From assembly GCF_000328705.1 (NCBI RefSeq), contig NC_019673.1, positions 8,257,501 to 8,321,500 of the forward strand: a stretch of 64,000 nt of DNA, in the 5' to 3' direction. The notes under the pieces were generated by a model. That model was given only the letters and a program-made list of their open reading frames with translations, had not been told where the DNA came from and did no database searches. Every line of letters begins with the position of its first letter. The first letter of the stretch is position 1. Shown piece by piece: positions 7,862-15,404 of the stretch. The translations under genes were made by a program, and so were the position numbers. The stretch is from Saccharothrix espanaensis DSM 44229 (GTDB lineage Bacteria; Actinomycetota; Actinomycetes; Mycobacteriales; Pseudonocardiaceae).

Positions 7862-9004
7862 GTGCCTGTTGAGTTTCTGGGGATCGGCGGCACCAACGAC
7901 GGGTCGGAGACGCACGCCCGCAGCGGCGCGTCGTTCGACAAGGAGTACACGCTGCGGCTGGCCCGCGCGCACGAGGAGCACGGCTGGGACCGGGTGCTGT
8001 TCGCCTACGGTTCCGGCTCGCCCGAGCCCGCGCAGGCCGCCGCCTACATCGCGACGAAGCTGGACAAGCTCCAGATCCTGTTGGCGCACCGGCCGAACGT
8101 CTCCTACCCGACGTTCGCCGCGAAGACCTTCGCCACGCTGGACCAGATCAGCGACGGCCGGCTGACCGTGCACTTCATCACCGGCGGCACCGACCACGAG
8201 CAGCAGCGCGAGGGCGACTACCTGACCAAGGACCAGCGCTACTCCCGCACCCGCGAGTACATCGGGATCGTCAAGAAGGCGTGGACGTCGCGCGAGCCGT
8301 TCGACCACGAGGGCGAGCACTACCGGTTCGCCGACTTCGTCAGCGACGTCTTCCCGGCACAGCAACCACGCCCGGACGTGTCGTTCGGCGGTTCGTCGCC
8401 GGCCGCGTACGAGGCCGGTGGCGCGGAGGCGGACATCTTCTGCCTGTGGGGCGAACCGCTGGCCGACACCGCCGCCCAGATCGAGTCGGTCAAGCAGGCG
8501 GCGAAGGACGCCGGGCGCTCCGACGTGCCGCGCATCCAGGTGGCGTTCCGGCCGATCCTCGGCGCGACCGAAGAACTGGCCTGGGCGAAGGCCCACCGCA
8601 CGGTCGACGCGATCAAGCAGCGCACGACGGGCGGGAAGTCGTTGACCCGCAGGCACTCCCTGACCAGCCCGGAGAACACCGGTTCGCAGCGGCTGCTGGA
8701 GATCGCCGAGCGCGGCGAGCGCTTCGACCGCGCGCTGTGGACGCCCACGGCGGCCGCGACCGGCGGGGCGGGCAACTCCAACGCCCTGGTCGGCACGCCG
8801 GAGACGGTCGCGCAGGCGTTGCTGGACTACTACGACCTCGGTGTGGACATCCTGTCGGCACGCGGCTACGACATGGTGGACGACACCATCGACTTCGGCC
8901 GGTACGTGATCCCGATCGTCCGCGAGGAGGTCGCCAAGCGCGACCGGGAACGCGCCACCCGGGTCGTGGAGCCCCGGCGGGAATCCCTCGCGGTGGACGG
9001 ATGA
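7862..9004 (+). CDS. LLM-class FMNH2-dependent monooxygenase (SsuD-like)
   Basis: The protein has 380 aa from the GTG at 7862, fixed by GGAAGG eight bases upstream. It has the luciferase-like alkanesulfonate monooxygenase pattern: HARSGASFDKEYTLRLARAHEEHGWDRVLFAYGSGSPEP, then LAHRPNVSYPTFAAKTFATLDQISDGRLTVHFITGG, and QQREGDYLTKDQRYSRTREYI. Known relatives use FMNH2 and O2 to cleave C-S bonds of sulfonates or S-alkyl compounds. It lacks its own reductase in the operon; the flavin reductases at 1870-2894 are candidates. The GNAT gene starts within its stop codon (ATGA). The organosulfur substrate is unknown. Confidence 0.85.
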   Translation: MPVEFLGIGGTNDGSETHARSGASFDKEYTLRLARAHEEHGWDRVLFAYGSGSPEPAQAAAYIATKLDKLQILLAHRPNVSYPTFAAKTFATLDQISDGRLTVHFITGGTDHEQQREGDYLTKDQRYSRTREYIGIVKKAWTSREPFDHEGEHYRFADFVSDVFPAQQPRPDVSFGGSSPAAYEAGGAEADIFCLWGEPLADTAAQIESVKQAAKDAGRSDVPRIQVAFRPILGATEELAWAKAHRTVDAIKQRTTGGKSLTRRHSLTSPENTGSQRLLEIAERGERFDRALWTPTAAATGGAGNSNALVGTPETVAQALLDYYDLGVDILSARGYDMVDDTIDFGRYVIPIVREEVAKRDRERATRVVEPRRESLAVDG

Positions 9005-9486
9005 GCGTCGACACCGTCGAGGCCCGCCGGGTGCGCTGGGAGGACCCGGAAACCCTGCCGCTGAAGCAGGAGCTGACCGCGGAGTACGTGGCCCGCTACG
9101 GCGAGGGCGCGCGCGAGGAGATGACCCGGTACGACCCGGCGCTGTTCGCCCCGCCCGACGGCGTGCTCCTGCTGCTGGTCGAGGACGGCGCGGCCGTCGC
9201 GGGCGGCGCGTTCATGCGGTACGACGAGCGCACCGCCGAGTTCAAGCGGATCTGGACGCACTCCGGCCACCGCCGGCGCGGTCTGGGCCGCCGGGTGGTC
9301 GCCGAACTGGAACGGGTCGCGGCGGAGTTCGGCTACCGCCGGGTCTTCCTGACCACCGGGCCCCGCCAGCCCGAGGCCAAGGGCCTCTACCTGGCCACCG
9401 GCTACACGGCCCTGTTCGACGTGGACGCGGACCCGCTCGACGTCGGCCACCTGCCCTTCGAGAAGCACCTGCCCGAGGACGACTAG
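9001..9486 (+). CDS. GNAT family N-acetyltransferase
   Basis: The protein has 161 aa. The ATG overlaps the monooxygenase stop and the TAG is immediately followed by the ATG of the binding-protein gene, so it is embedded in a compact operon. The acetyl-CoA loop reads HRRRGLGRRVVAELE (residues about 92-106), and GYRRVFLTTGPRQPEAKGLY is the usual C-terminal strand and helix. In Firmicute S-methylcysteine salvage clusters an N-acetyltransferase works with luciferase-like monooxygenases and an amino-acid ABC transporter. The same gene set here suggests acetylation of an imported S-alkyl amino acid before oxidation, which is inference. Confidence 0.85.
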   Translation: MSVDTVEARRVRWEDPETLPLKQELTAEYVARYGEGAREEMTRYDPALFAPPDGVLLLLVEDGAAVAGGAFMRYDERTAEFKRIWTHSGHRRRGLGRRVVAELERVAAEFGYRRVFLTTGPRQPEAKGLYLATGYTALFDVDADPLDVGHLPFEKHLPEDD

Positions 9487-10404
9487 ATGCGCACCAGACA
9501 CCTGTTGATGCTGCTGAGCCTGCTCGCCCTGGTGGTGGGCGGGTGCTCGACGGCCGGCGCGACGAACCCGACCGGCGCGGGCGTCCAGCCCACCGCGGAC
9601 GTGCTGTCCGGGCTGGCCGAGGACGAGGCGATCGCGGCACTGCTGCCCGCGGACGTCCGCGCGGCCGGCGTGGTCAAGTTCGGGTCGTCGGTCGGCGGGC
9701 AGCCGCCGTCGTCCTACTACGCGGAGGACAACAAGACGGTCCTCGGCCAGGACGTCGACCTCGCGGAGGCGGTCGGCCGGCTGCTCGGCGTGCGGATCGA
9801 CCGCGAGGTGGCCGCGTTCGAGGTGATCCTGCCCGCGCTGGGCAGCGGCAAGTACCAGGTCGGCACCGGCAACTTCGGCGTCACCGAGGCGCGGAAGAAG
9901 ACCATCGACTTCGTCACCTACATCAACGACGGCCAGGGCTTCGCCGTGCGCGCCGACGACACCCGGCTGACCAAGGTGGAAAACCTGCTGCAACTGTGCG
10001 GCCTGAAGGTCGGAACGGGCGCGGGCACCACGTTCGAGGCGACTCTGGAGAAGGAGAAGCACATCTGCCCGGACGCCGGGAAACCCGCCTACGAGGTGCT
10101 CGGCTTCGCCGAGAACGCGGCGGTTTACCTGGGGTTGCAGCAGCGGCACATCGACGTCGTGATGAGCACCATCAACGGTTTGCGGCACGCCGCCGCCAAC
10201 CAGCCGAACCTCAAGTTCCTCAACGAGTTCAAGCGACTGGACGTCGGATTCGCGTTCCAGAAGGGTTCACCGCTCGCGCCGGCATTCCGGGCAGCGGTGG
10301 ACAAGCTCATCCAAGACGGCACCTACCTGCGGATTCTGGAGAAGTGGGGCACCAAGGACTCGGCCATCCCGGAGTCCTTGATCAGCCCGCCGGAACACGC
10401 GTAG
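9487..10404 (+). CDS. Amino acid-type ABC transporter substrate-binding lipoprotein
   Basis: The protein has 305 aa. A lipoprotein signal peptide ends in a lipobox LVVGGC with Cys at residue 20. The mature part follows the SBP_bac_3 pattern: VDLAEAVGRLLGVRIDREVAAFEVILPALGSGKYQVGTGNFGVTEARKKTIDFVTY, then YLRILEKWGTKDSAIPES at the end. It would sit on the outer face of the membrane and deliver solute to the permease and ATPase encoded divergently at 5862-7453. It is the last gene of the plus-strand operon and is followed by a strong hairpin. Confidence 0.9.
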   Translation: MRTRHLLMLLSLLALVVGGCSTAGATNPTGAGVQPTADVLSGLAEDEAIAALLPADVRAAGVVKFGSSVGGQPPSSYYAEDNKTVLGQDVDLAEAVGRLLGVRIDREVAAFEVILPALGSGKYQVGTGNFGVTEARKKTIDFVTYINDGQGFAVRADDTRLTKVENLLQLCGLKVGTGAGTTFEATLEKEKHICPDAGKPAYEVLGFAENAAVYLGLQQRHIDVVMSTINGLRHAAANQPNLKFLNEFKRLDVGFAFQKGSPLAPAFRAAVDKLIQDGTYLRILEKWGTKDSAIPESLISPPEHA

Positions 10405-10418
10405 CGGGGGTCGGTGCC

Positions 10419-10455
10419 GGGCGGACCGGGGCACTTCGCCAGTCCCGGTCCGCCC
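10419..10455 (+). terminator. Terminator of the binding-protein operon
   Basis: GGGCGGACCGGG (10419-10430) pairs perfectly with CCCGGTCCGCCC (10444-10455) around a 13-base loop, 15 bases after the lipoprotein stop. Confidence 0.75.
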
Positions 10456-10610
10456 ATCCCCCGGCGGCCCCACCCGGTGGCAGACCGATCATCTTGCGCC
10501 GGTTCGGCGGAACACCAGTAAGCTCAGCGGCGACCAGCGGACCGTCAATGCATCCATTCGAGTGACAGCGGATGATGAATGCGCACGTCGGAATGGCCCT
10601 GTAGAGCTGA

Positions 10611-12746
10611 ATGAAGATGGTCGACCACGCAGACACCGCGGCAGGCGGTGAACTCGGGGCGTTCGCGCTCGCCCGCGACGAGTTCGCCCGGCGCTGGGCG
10701 TCCGCCCTCGGCGAGACCGCCCGGTCCGCCGGGCCCCGGCTGGTCGACCTGCTCGCCGAGCACTCCGGGCGGCTGCACGCGGCCGTCCGCCACGACCCGT
10801 ACCCGGCGGCGTCCGTGCAGCAGGTCGGCCGCTCGCTGGCCGAGTTCGACCTCGACTCGGCCACCACGCTGGAGCGCTCGCTGGCGTTCCTCGGCGAGCA
10901 CCTGCTGGCCCACTTCGGCCTGCCCGCCGAGCGCACCGGCCGGCTGATGACCGTGATCGGCGGCATCGCCGCCGGCTACAGCGACGCCCTGCGCGCGCAC
11001 ACGCTGGACCAGCAGGAGCCGACCAGGTCGGCGTCGGTGCGCACGCTGCGCAAGGCCGAGGCGGCCCTGCGGGTCAGCGAGGCCAAGCTCCACGCCGTGT
11101 TCCGCACCAACGCCGTGGCGATAGCGCTGACCGGCATGGACAGCGAGATCCTGGACTTCAACGACGCCCTGCTGGCGATGCTCGACTACACCGCCGACGA
11201 GCTGACCGAGCGGACCGCCCGCGAGCTGGTGCACCCCGACGACCGCGCGGCGGTGACCGGGATCACCGGCGCGCTGGCGGCCGGCACGCACGAGAACGTG
11301 CGGGCCGAGCTGCGCCTGGTGCGCAGCGACGGCGAGACCGTCCCGGTGTTCATCGCGGTCTCGCTGGTGCGCGACGACGCGGGCGCGCCCGCCTACCACG
11401 TGACCATGATCGAGAGCTTGGACGAGGTGCGCGCGCTGCAGTCCCAGCTGGTCCGGCAGAGCCTCAACGACGTGCAGACCGGCCTGGCCAACCGGGCCCA
11501 GTTCCTGGGCTGGCTGGAGGGCGCGGTCGGCGCCAAGGGGCCGGACTCGGTGGCGCTCGCGGTGTTCGACGTCGACGGGTTCCGGGTGGTCAACGACGCC
11601 TTCGGGCACGAGGTGGGCAACCGGGTGCTGACCGCCGTGGCCGGGCACCTGCGCGAGGTGTTCGACGGGGTCGGGCAGGTGGCCCGGATCGGGCCGGACG
11701 AGTTCGGCGTGCTGCTGCGCGACCCGGCGGACACGCCGACGGTCATCGCGCTGGTCGAGGAGGCCGTGGACCGGCTCGCCGAACCGGTGTGGGTGGGGGA
11801 GAACGGGATCGGCGTGACGGCCAGCGTCGGCATCGTGGCGCGCCCGGCGCGCGGCGCGGACGCCGCCGACCTGCTGCGCTGCGCGGACGTGACGCTGCGG
11901 TGGGCGAAGGACGACGGCAAGGCGCAGTGGGCGCTCTACGACCCGGACCGCGACCGCCGCACCCGCTCGCAGCTGGTGCTCGCGGCGTCCATCTCGGGCG
12001 GGCTGGAGCAGGGCGACTTCCGGGTCGACTACGAGCCCGTCTACGCCCTGGCCGACCGGTCGCTGATCGCCGTCGAGGCCAGGCTCGGCTGGGACCACCC
12101 CGAGCACGGGCTGCTCGACCCGCACGCGCTGGCGACGCTGTCGGCGTGCACCGGGATGGCGGTGCGGCTGGGCCGGTGGGCGATGGAGCAGGCGTGCCGG
12201 CAGGCGGGTGCCTGGTTCGCCGAGTTCGGCCCGGCCGCGCCGGTGCTGACCATGGACCTGACGGCGCGGCAGTGCCAGGAGCCGGAGCTGGTCGCCGAGG
12301 TGCGGCGGGTCCTGCGCGAGAGCGACCTGCCCGCGGCCCTGCTGCGGTTCGAGCTGGGCGAGCGGCTGCCCGCGCTGATCACCGAGGACCAGGCGGAGGA
12401 GCTGGGCATCCTCGCCGAGCACGGGGTCCGGTTCGTGCTGGACCAGCTCGGCGGCGGCAACGTCCCGCCGGACCGGCTGCGACGCATCCCGCTGCACGGC
12501 GTGAAGTTCCAGGGCTCGCCGGTCCACGGGTTGGCGGAGGGCGCGAACCCGGCCGACGAGAGCGCCGCGGTGGCGTTGCTGGGCTGGGCGCGCACGCTGG
12601 ACGTCCCGCTGTACGCGGCGGGCGTCGGCACGCCGTTCGAGGCGCGGCGGCTGCGCGAGCTGGGGGTGACCGGCGCGCAGGGGCCGCTGTTCGGCGCGTC
12701 GCCGCTCACCGCCGACGAGGTCCGCGGGCTTCTTGGCAAGTCCTAG
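10611..12746 (+). CDS. PAS-GGDEF-EAL protein with degenerate catalytic motifs
   Basis: The protein has 711 aa. It has an N-terminal helical region (1-150), a PAS domain (about 155-285), a GGDEF domain (about 290-450) and an EAL domain (about 470-705). The diguanylate cyclase signature reads GPDEF (residues 361-365), with Pro in place of the second Gly. The EAL signature reads EAR near residue 489, the NxS strand reads MDLTAR, and the usual DDFGTG loop reads LDQLGGGN near residue 609. The phosphodiesterase part is therefore probably inactive and the cyclase part doubtful, so a c-di-GMP or PAS-ligand sensing role is plausible. No membrane helix is evident. The start may be 10611 or the ATG at 10617. 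Confidence 0.85.
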   Translation: MKMVDHADTAAGGELGAFALARDEFARRWASALGETARSAGPRLVDLLAEHSGRLHAAVRHDPYPAASVQQVGRSLAEFDLDSATTLERSLAFLGEHLLAHFGLPAERTGRLMTVIGGIAAGYSDALRAHTLDQQEPTRSASVRTLRKAEAALRVSEAKLHAVFRTNAVAIALTGMDSEILDFNDALLAMLDYTADELTERTARELVHPDDRAAVTGITGALAAGTHENVRAELRLVRSDGETVPVFIAVSLVRDDAGAPAYHVTMIESLDEVRALQSQLVRQSLNDVQTGLANRAQFLGWLEGAVGAKGPDSVALAVFDVDGFRVVNDAFGHEVGNRVLTAVAGHLREVFDGVGQVARIGPDEFGVLLRDPADTPTVIALVEEAVDRLAEPVWVGENGIGVTASVGIVARPARGADAADLLRCADVTLRWAKDDGKAQWALYDPDRDRRTRSQLVLAASISGGLEQGDFRVDYEPVYALADRSLIAVEARLGWDHPEHGLLDPHALATLSACTGMAVRLGRWAMEQACRQAGAWFAEFGPAAPVLTMDLTARQCQEPELVAEVRRVLRESDLPAALLRFELGERLPALITEDQAEELGILAEHGVRFVLDQLGGGNVPPDRLRRIPLHGVKFQGSPVHGLAEGANPADESAAVALLGWARTLDVPLYAAGVGTPFEARRLRELGVTGAQGPLFGASPLTADEVRGLLGKS

Positions 12747-12791
12747 GCGGACGCTCAGGTTGTTCCTAGCCTGCACGGCTTTGCTGGACGC

Positions 12792-13685
12792 ATGACACCG
12801 GACTTCCCCGCGATGAGCGGCTCCCTGCACCAGGCCCCGCACAGCGTCGGCCCCCTCGGTCCTCTCGGTCACCGGCCGCAGCCGGCAGCGCCCGCGCCCA
12901 AGCCGTTCTGGCGGCGGACCGGCACGGTGGTGACGTCGGCGGCGCTGATCGCCGCGCTGTTCGGCGGCGTCACCGGCGGCGTGGTGGGCGCGATGAACGC
13001 GCCGGACCCGACGGTCGGCACGGCCGGCGCGTCAGTGGCGTTGCAGACGTCTAACCAGTCCACTGTGGACGTCAGCGCGATCGCGGCGAAGGTGCTGCCC
13101 AGCGTGGTCCAGGTGAACGTGGCGACGGCGCAGGGGCAGGGCATCGGCTCGGGCGTCGTGCTGTCGGCCGACGGGCGGATCCTGACCAACAACCACGTGG
13201 TGTCGGGCGCGCAGCAGGTGTCGGTGACGTTGGACGACGGCCGGACGGTCGACGCGAAGGTCCTCGGGACCGACCCGACCAGCGACCTGGCGGTCGTGCA
13301 GGCGCAGGGCGTGAGCGGGTTGACGCCGGCCGCGTTCGCGGACTCGGACGGCGTGAAGATCGGCGACCAGGTCGTGGCGATCGGATCGCCGGAGGGCTTG
13401 CAGGGCACGGTCACGTCGGGGATCGTCAGCGCACTGGACCGGAAGGTCACCGTGCCGGGCGAGACGCGGCGCTCGACACCGGTGAACTACCAGGCGATCC
13501 AGACCGACGCGTCGATCAACCCGGGCAACTCGGGCGGACCGCTGATCAACGCGGCGGGTCAGGTGGTCGGCATCAACTCGGCGATCTACTCGCCCGCGTC
13601 GGACAGCGGGTCGGCGGGCAGCGTCGGCATCGGCTTCGCGATCCCGGCCAACCAGGCCAAGCAGATCGCCGACCAGCTGACGTGA
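12792..13685 (+). CDS. HtrA/DegP-like trypsin-type serine protease lacking a PDZ domain
   Basis: The protein has 297 aa. A Pro-rich cytosolic head is followed by one membrane-anchor helix (about residues 48-72, TVVTSAALIAALFGGVTGGVVG). The S1C protease domain that follows has its triad His135 (NNHVV), Asp165 (TSDLAVV) and Ser247 (PGNSGGPL). The sequence ends directly after the domain (IADQLT), whereas typical HtrA proteins of this group continue into a PDZ domain of about 90 residues. No frameshifted PDZ remnant is visible before the terminator at 13702. The expected location is the outer face of the membrane. Confidence 0.88.
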   Translation: MTPDFPAMSGSLHQAPHSVGPLGPLGHRPQPAAPAPKPFWRRTGTVVTSAALIAALFGGVTGGVVGAMNAPDPTVGTAGASVALQTSNQSTVDVSAIAAKVLPSVVQVNVATAQGQGIGSGVVLSADGRILTNNHVVSGAQQVSVTLDDGRTVDAKVLGTDPTSDLAVVQAQGVSGLTPAAFADSDGVKIGDQVVAIGSPEGLQGTVTSGIVSALDRKVTVPGETRRSTPVNYQAIQTDASINPGNSGGPLINAAGQVVGINSAIYSPASDSGSAGSVGIGFAIPANQAKQIADQLT

Positions 13686-13701
13686 TGGGTGCGGACCTCA
13701 C

Positions 13702-13748
13702 GGGCCACTGCCGAACACCGGGATTTTCCCGGTCCCGGCCAGTGGCCC
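13702..13748. terminator. Bidirectional nested hairpin between convergent genes
   Basis: An outer stem GGGCCACTG/CAGTGGCCC (13702-13710 and 13740-13748) encloses a second perfect stem CCGGGA/TCCCGG with a TTT loop (13718-13732). It lies between the convergent protease and small minus-strand gene. Confidence 0.7.
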
Positions 13749-13755
13749 GAAGTGT

Positions 13756-13968
13756 TCAAGGGGTGGGTGGCTGACTGAGGGCTTCGGTGAACTGGGCGAC
13801 GCACGCGGCGGCCACGTCCCGGGTCATGGTGAGGTCGAACGTGCCCGGGTCGCCGTCGAACACGACGTAGAGCTCCCGGTCGTCGAGGTCGGTGCGGGTC
13901 CGGACGGTGGTGCCCTCGGCGATGACCACCGAGGCCAGGACCGAGACTGCGGGCGTTTCGACTGCCAT
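13756..13968 (-). CDS. Small hypothetical protein divergent from the Scr1-like regulator
   Basis: The protein has 70 aa. A GTGGAGG ribosome-binding site sits about nine bases before the ATG. Its sequence (TRTDLDDRELYVVFDGDPGTFDLTM in the middle) has typical codon use and no known motif. It is transcribed away from the regulator at 14080, with 111 bases of shared upstream DNA. Function unknown; regulation by the neighbour is possible. Confidence 0.6.
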   Translation of the reverse strand: MAVETPAVSVLASVVIAEGTTVRTRTDLDDRELYVVFDGDPGTFDLTMTRDVAAACVAQFTEALSQPPTP

Positions 13969-14079
13969 GACACGACCTCCACTAGGCTGTACGGAGCAAT
14001 TGTCGAACGTGAGAGAGGTTAAGGGCTCACGTGAGAGTTGCGCAGCTACTCAGTCGGGTGATTCCACCGGGAGGTCGTT

Positions 14080-14931
14080 GTGGGCCAGGCCGTGCAGACC
14101 ATGCCGCGACGGTTGCTCGGCAGCGAGCTGCGGCGGCTGCGCCAAGCGGCGGGCAAGACGCTGGACGACGCGGCCGGCTCGATCGGCAAGGACCGCAGCC
14201 AGTTGATCAAGGTCGAGGACGGCCGCGCCACCCTCACCGCAGCCACCCTGGGCCAACTGCTCACCCACTACGGCGCGAGCACGCAGGACCGCAAGAGGAT
14301 CCTCGCCATGGGCGTGGAAGCCCGTAAACGCCAACCGAAGCGCGCCTACGTCGACCTGCTACCCGGCGCCAACAGCCGAATCGCCGATCTGGAAGCCGCT
14401 GCGAACGTCATCTCGTACTACGACCGAGGGGTCATTCCCGGCCTGCTCCAGATCCCGGAGTACACCGAGGCCCAGATGGTCGCCGGCGACGGGGTGTGGT
14501 GGGAGACCTCGTACCAGGAGCGGGCCAACCGCGTGGCGTTCCGGCTCGAACGCCAGAAGCTTCCAGAGGACAAGCCGCTCCTGTTCATCTTCACCGATGA
14601 CGCCCTGCTCACCCGGTACGGCGGCGACCAGGTCATGCGGCGGCAGATCGAACACCTGCTCCGAGCGGCTGCGCGCCCCCACACCACGTTGCTGCTGCTG
14701 GATTCGCGCCACCCGGCCAACCCGTGCCCGACCGGCGCACTGGTCCTGCTCGAGTTCGCCGCGCGCACCCCGAGGGTCGGCCTGCTCACCGCGGCCTACG
14801 GTCCGTCCACCTATCTGGACGAGCCGGCCGACACCGAGGCGATCGCACGGTGCTTTCGGCGGCTTCAAGAACTGGCCTTCAGTGCGGAAGAATCGCGTTC
14901 GCGACTCGAAGCGGCGCTGGAGGCGACATGA
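14080..14931 (+). CDS. Scr1-family antitoxin-like XRE regulator (DUF5753 C-terminus)
   Basis: The protein has 283 aa from a GTG preceded by GGGAGG. An XRE helix-turn-helix occupies residues about 12-65 (LRRLRQAAGKTLDDAA, then SQLIKVEDG). The long C-terminal region contains IPGLLQIPEYTEA and RQKLPE, the hallmark of DUF5753/Scr1 regulators. These are typically encoded next to one or more DUF397 proteins and control development or secondary metabolism in actinomycetes, and they are proposed to act as toxin-antitoxin-like pairs. The stop overlaps the first DUF397 start (ATGA). Its last 11 codons are duplicated downstream at 15137-15175. Confidence 0.88.
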   Translation: MGQAVQTMPRRLLGSELRRLRQAAGKTLDDAAGSIGKDRSQLIKVEDGRATLTAATLGQLLTHYGASTQDRKRILAMGVEARKRQPKRAYVDLLPGANSRIADLEAAANVISYYDRGVIPGLLQIPEYTEAQMVAGDGVWWETSYQERANRVAFRLERQKLPEDKPLLFIFTDDALLTRYGGDQVMRRQIEHLLRAAARPHTTLLLLDSRHPANPCPTGALVLLEFAARTPRVGLLTAAYGPSTYLDEPADTEAIARCFRRLQELAFSAEESRSRLEAALEAT

Positions 14932-15101
14932 TCGACACAGGCTGGTTCAAGAGCAGCTACAGCTCGCCCGGCAACGACAACTGCGTGGAAGTCCGGCTGA
15001 CCGGGCACGGGGCGGGCGTACGGGACTCCAAAGACCCTCACCGGCACACCCTCCGCCTGCGCCCCGCCGCCTGGGTCCGGTTCCGCACGTCCCTCACCTA
15101 G
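14928..15101 (+). CDS. DUF397 protein, copy 1
   Basis: The protein has 57 aa. The pattern GWFKSSYSSPGNDNCVEV near the start and VRDSKDP in the middle are diagnostic of DUF397, small proteins paired with Scr1-type regulators. The ATG overlaps the regulator stop (ATGA), so translation is coupled. It is proposed in related pairs to counteract the regulator. It shares its C-terminal 13 residues with copy 2. Confidence 0.85.
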   Translation: MIDTGWFKSSYSSPGNDNCVEVRLTGHGAGVRDSKDPHRHTLRLRPAAWVRFRTSLT

Positions 15102-15136
15102 ACCGACCGGACCGTCGAGCCATGCGGCGAACCAGG

Positions 15137-15175
15137 TCGCGTTCGCGACTCGAAGCGGCACTGGAGGCGATGTGA
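15137..15175 (+). pseudogene. Relic of the regulator C-terminus
   Basis: In the second repeat unit the DNA still encodes SRSRLEAALEAM and a stop overlapping the next GTG, matching the end of the real regulator. No regulator body precedes it. It is the 5' edge of the duplicated unit and marks where the duplication junction lies. Confidence 0.75.
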
Positions 15176-15345
15176 CGGACACTGGCTGGGTCAAGAGCAG
15201 CTACAGCACCGCGGGCAACGACAACTGCGTCGAAGTGCGGCTCACCGGGAGCGGGGCCGGTGTCCGGGACTCGAAAAATCCCGCCGGTCACGTCCTCCGC
15301 CTGCGCCCCGCCGCCTGGGTCCGGTTCCGCACGTCCCTCACCTAG
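15172..15345 (+). CDS. DUF397 protein, copy 2
   Basis: The protein has 57 aa, starts GTG, and carries GWVKSSYSTAGNDNCVEV and VRDSKNP. It differs from copy 1 mainly at residues 8-14 and 33-42 while the C-terminal 13 residues are identical. It arose by the 244-base-offset duplication, and the GTG overlaps the relic stop, so its own translation start signal was inherited with the unit. Both copies have intact frames, suggesting both are maintained. Confidence 0.82.
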   Translation: MTDTGWVKSSYSTAGNDNCVEVRLTGSGAGVRDSKNPAGHVLRLRPAAWVRFRTSLT

Positions 15346-15363
15346 ACCGATAGCGCGCTGTGG

Positions 15364-15397
15364 GTGCGGCGGCGGGCCCGGAGGCCGGCCGCCGCAC
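15364..15397. terminator. Hairpin between DUF397 copy 2 and tmsB
   Basis: GTGCGGCGGC (15364-15373) pairs perfectly with GCCGCCGCAC (15388-15397), with a GGCC/GGCC inner extension. It separates two convergent units. Confidence 0.7.
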
Positions 15398-15404
15398 GTG
15401 ACCC

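Larger units (their letters stand above)
14893..15350 (+). repeat. Tandem duplication of regulator tail plus DUF397 gene
   Basis: Segment 14893-15106 is repeated at 15137-15350 with a constant offset of 244 bases. Both copies begin TCGCGTTCGCGACTCGAAGC and end CTCACCTAGACCGA. They differ at scattered positions, so the event is not recent. Each copy contains the last codons of the regulator and one complete DUF397 gene. Confidence 0.85.

Noticed and set aside
10545..12872. 775-codon minus-strand open frame
   Set aside because: It is antisense to the PAS-GGDEF-EAL gene and has the Gln/Arg/His/Val-rich composition of a GC-driven shadow frame, with no start signal or motif.
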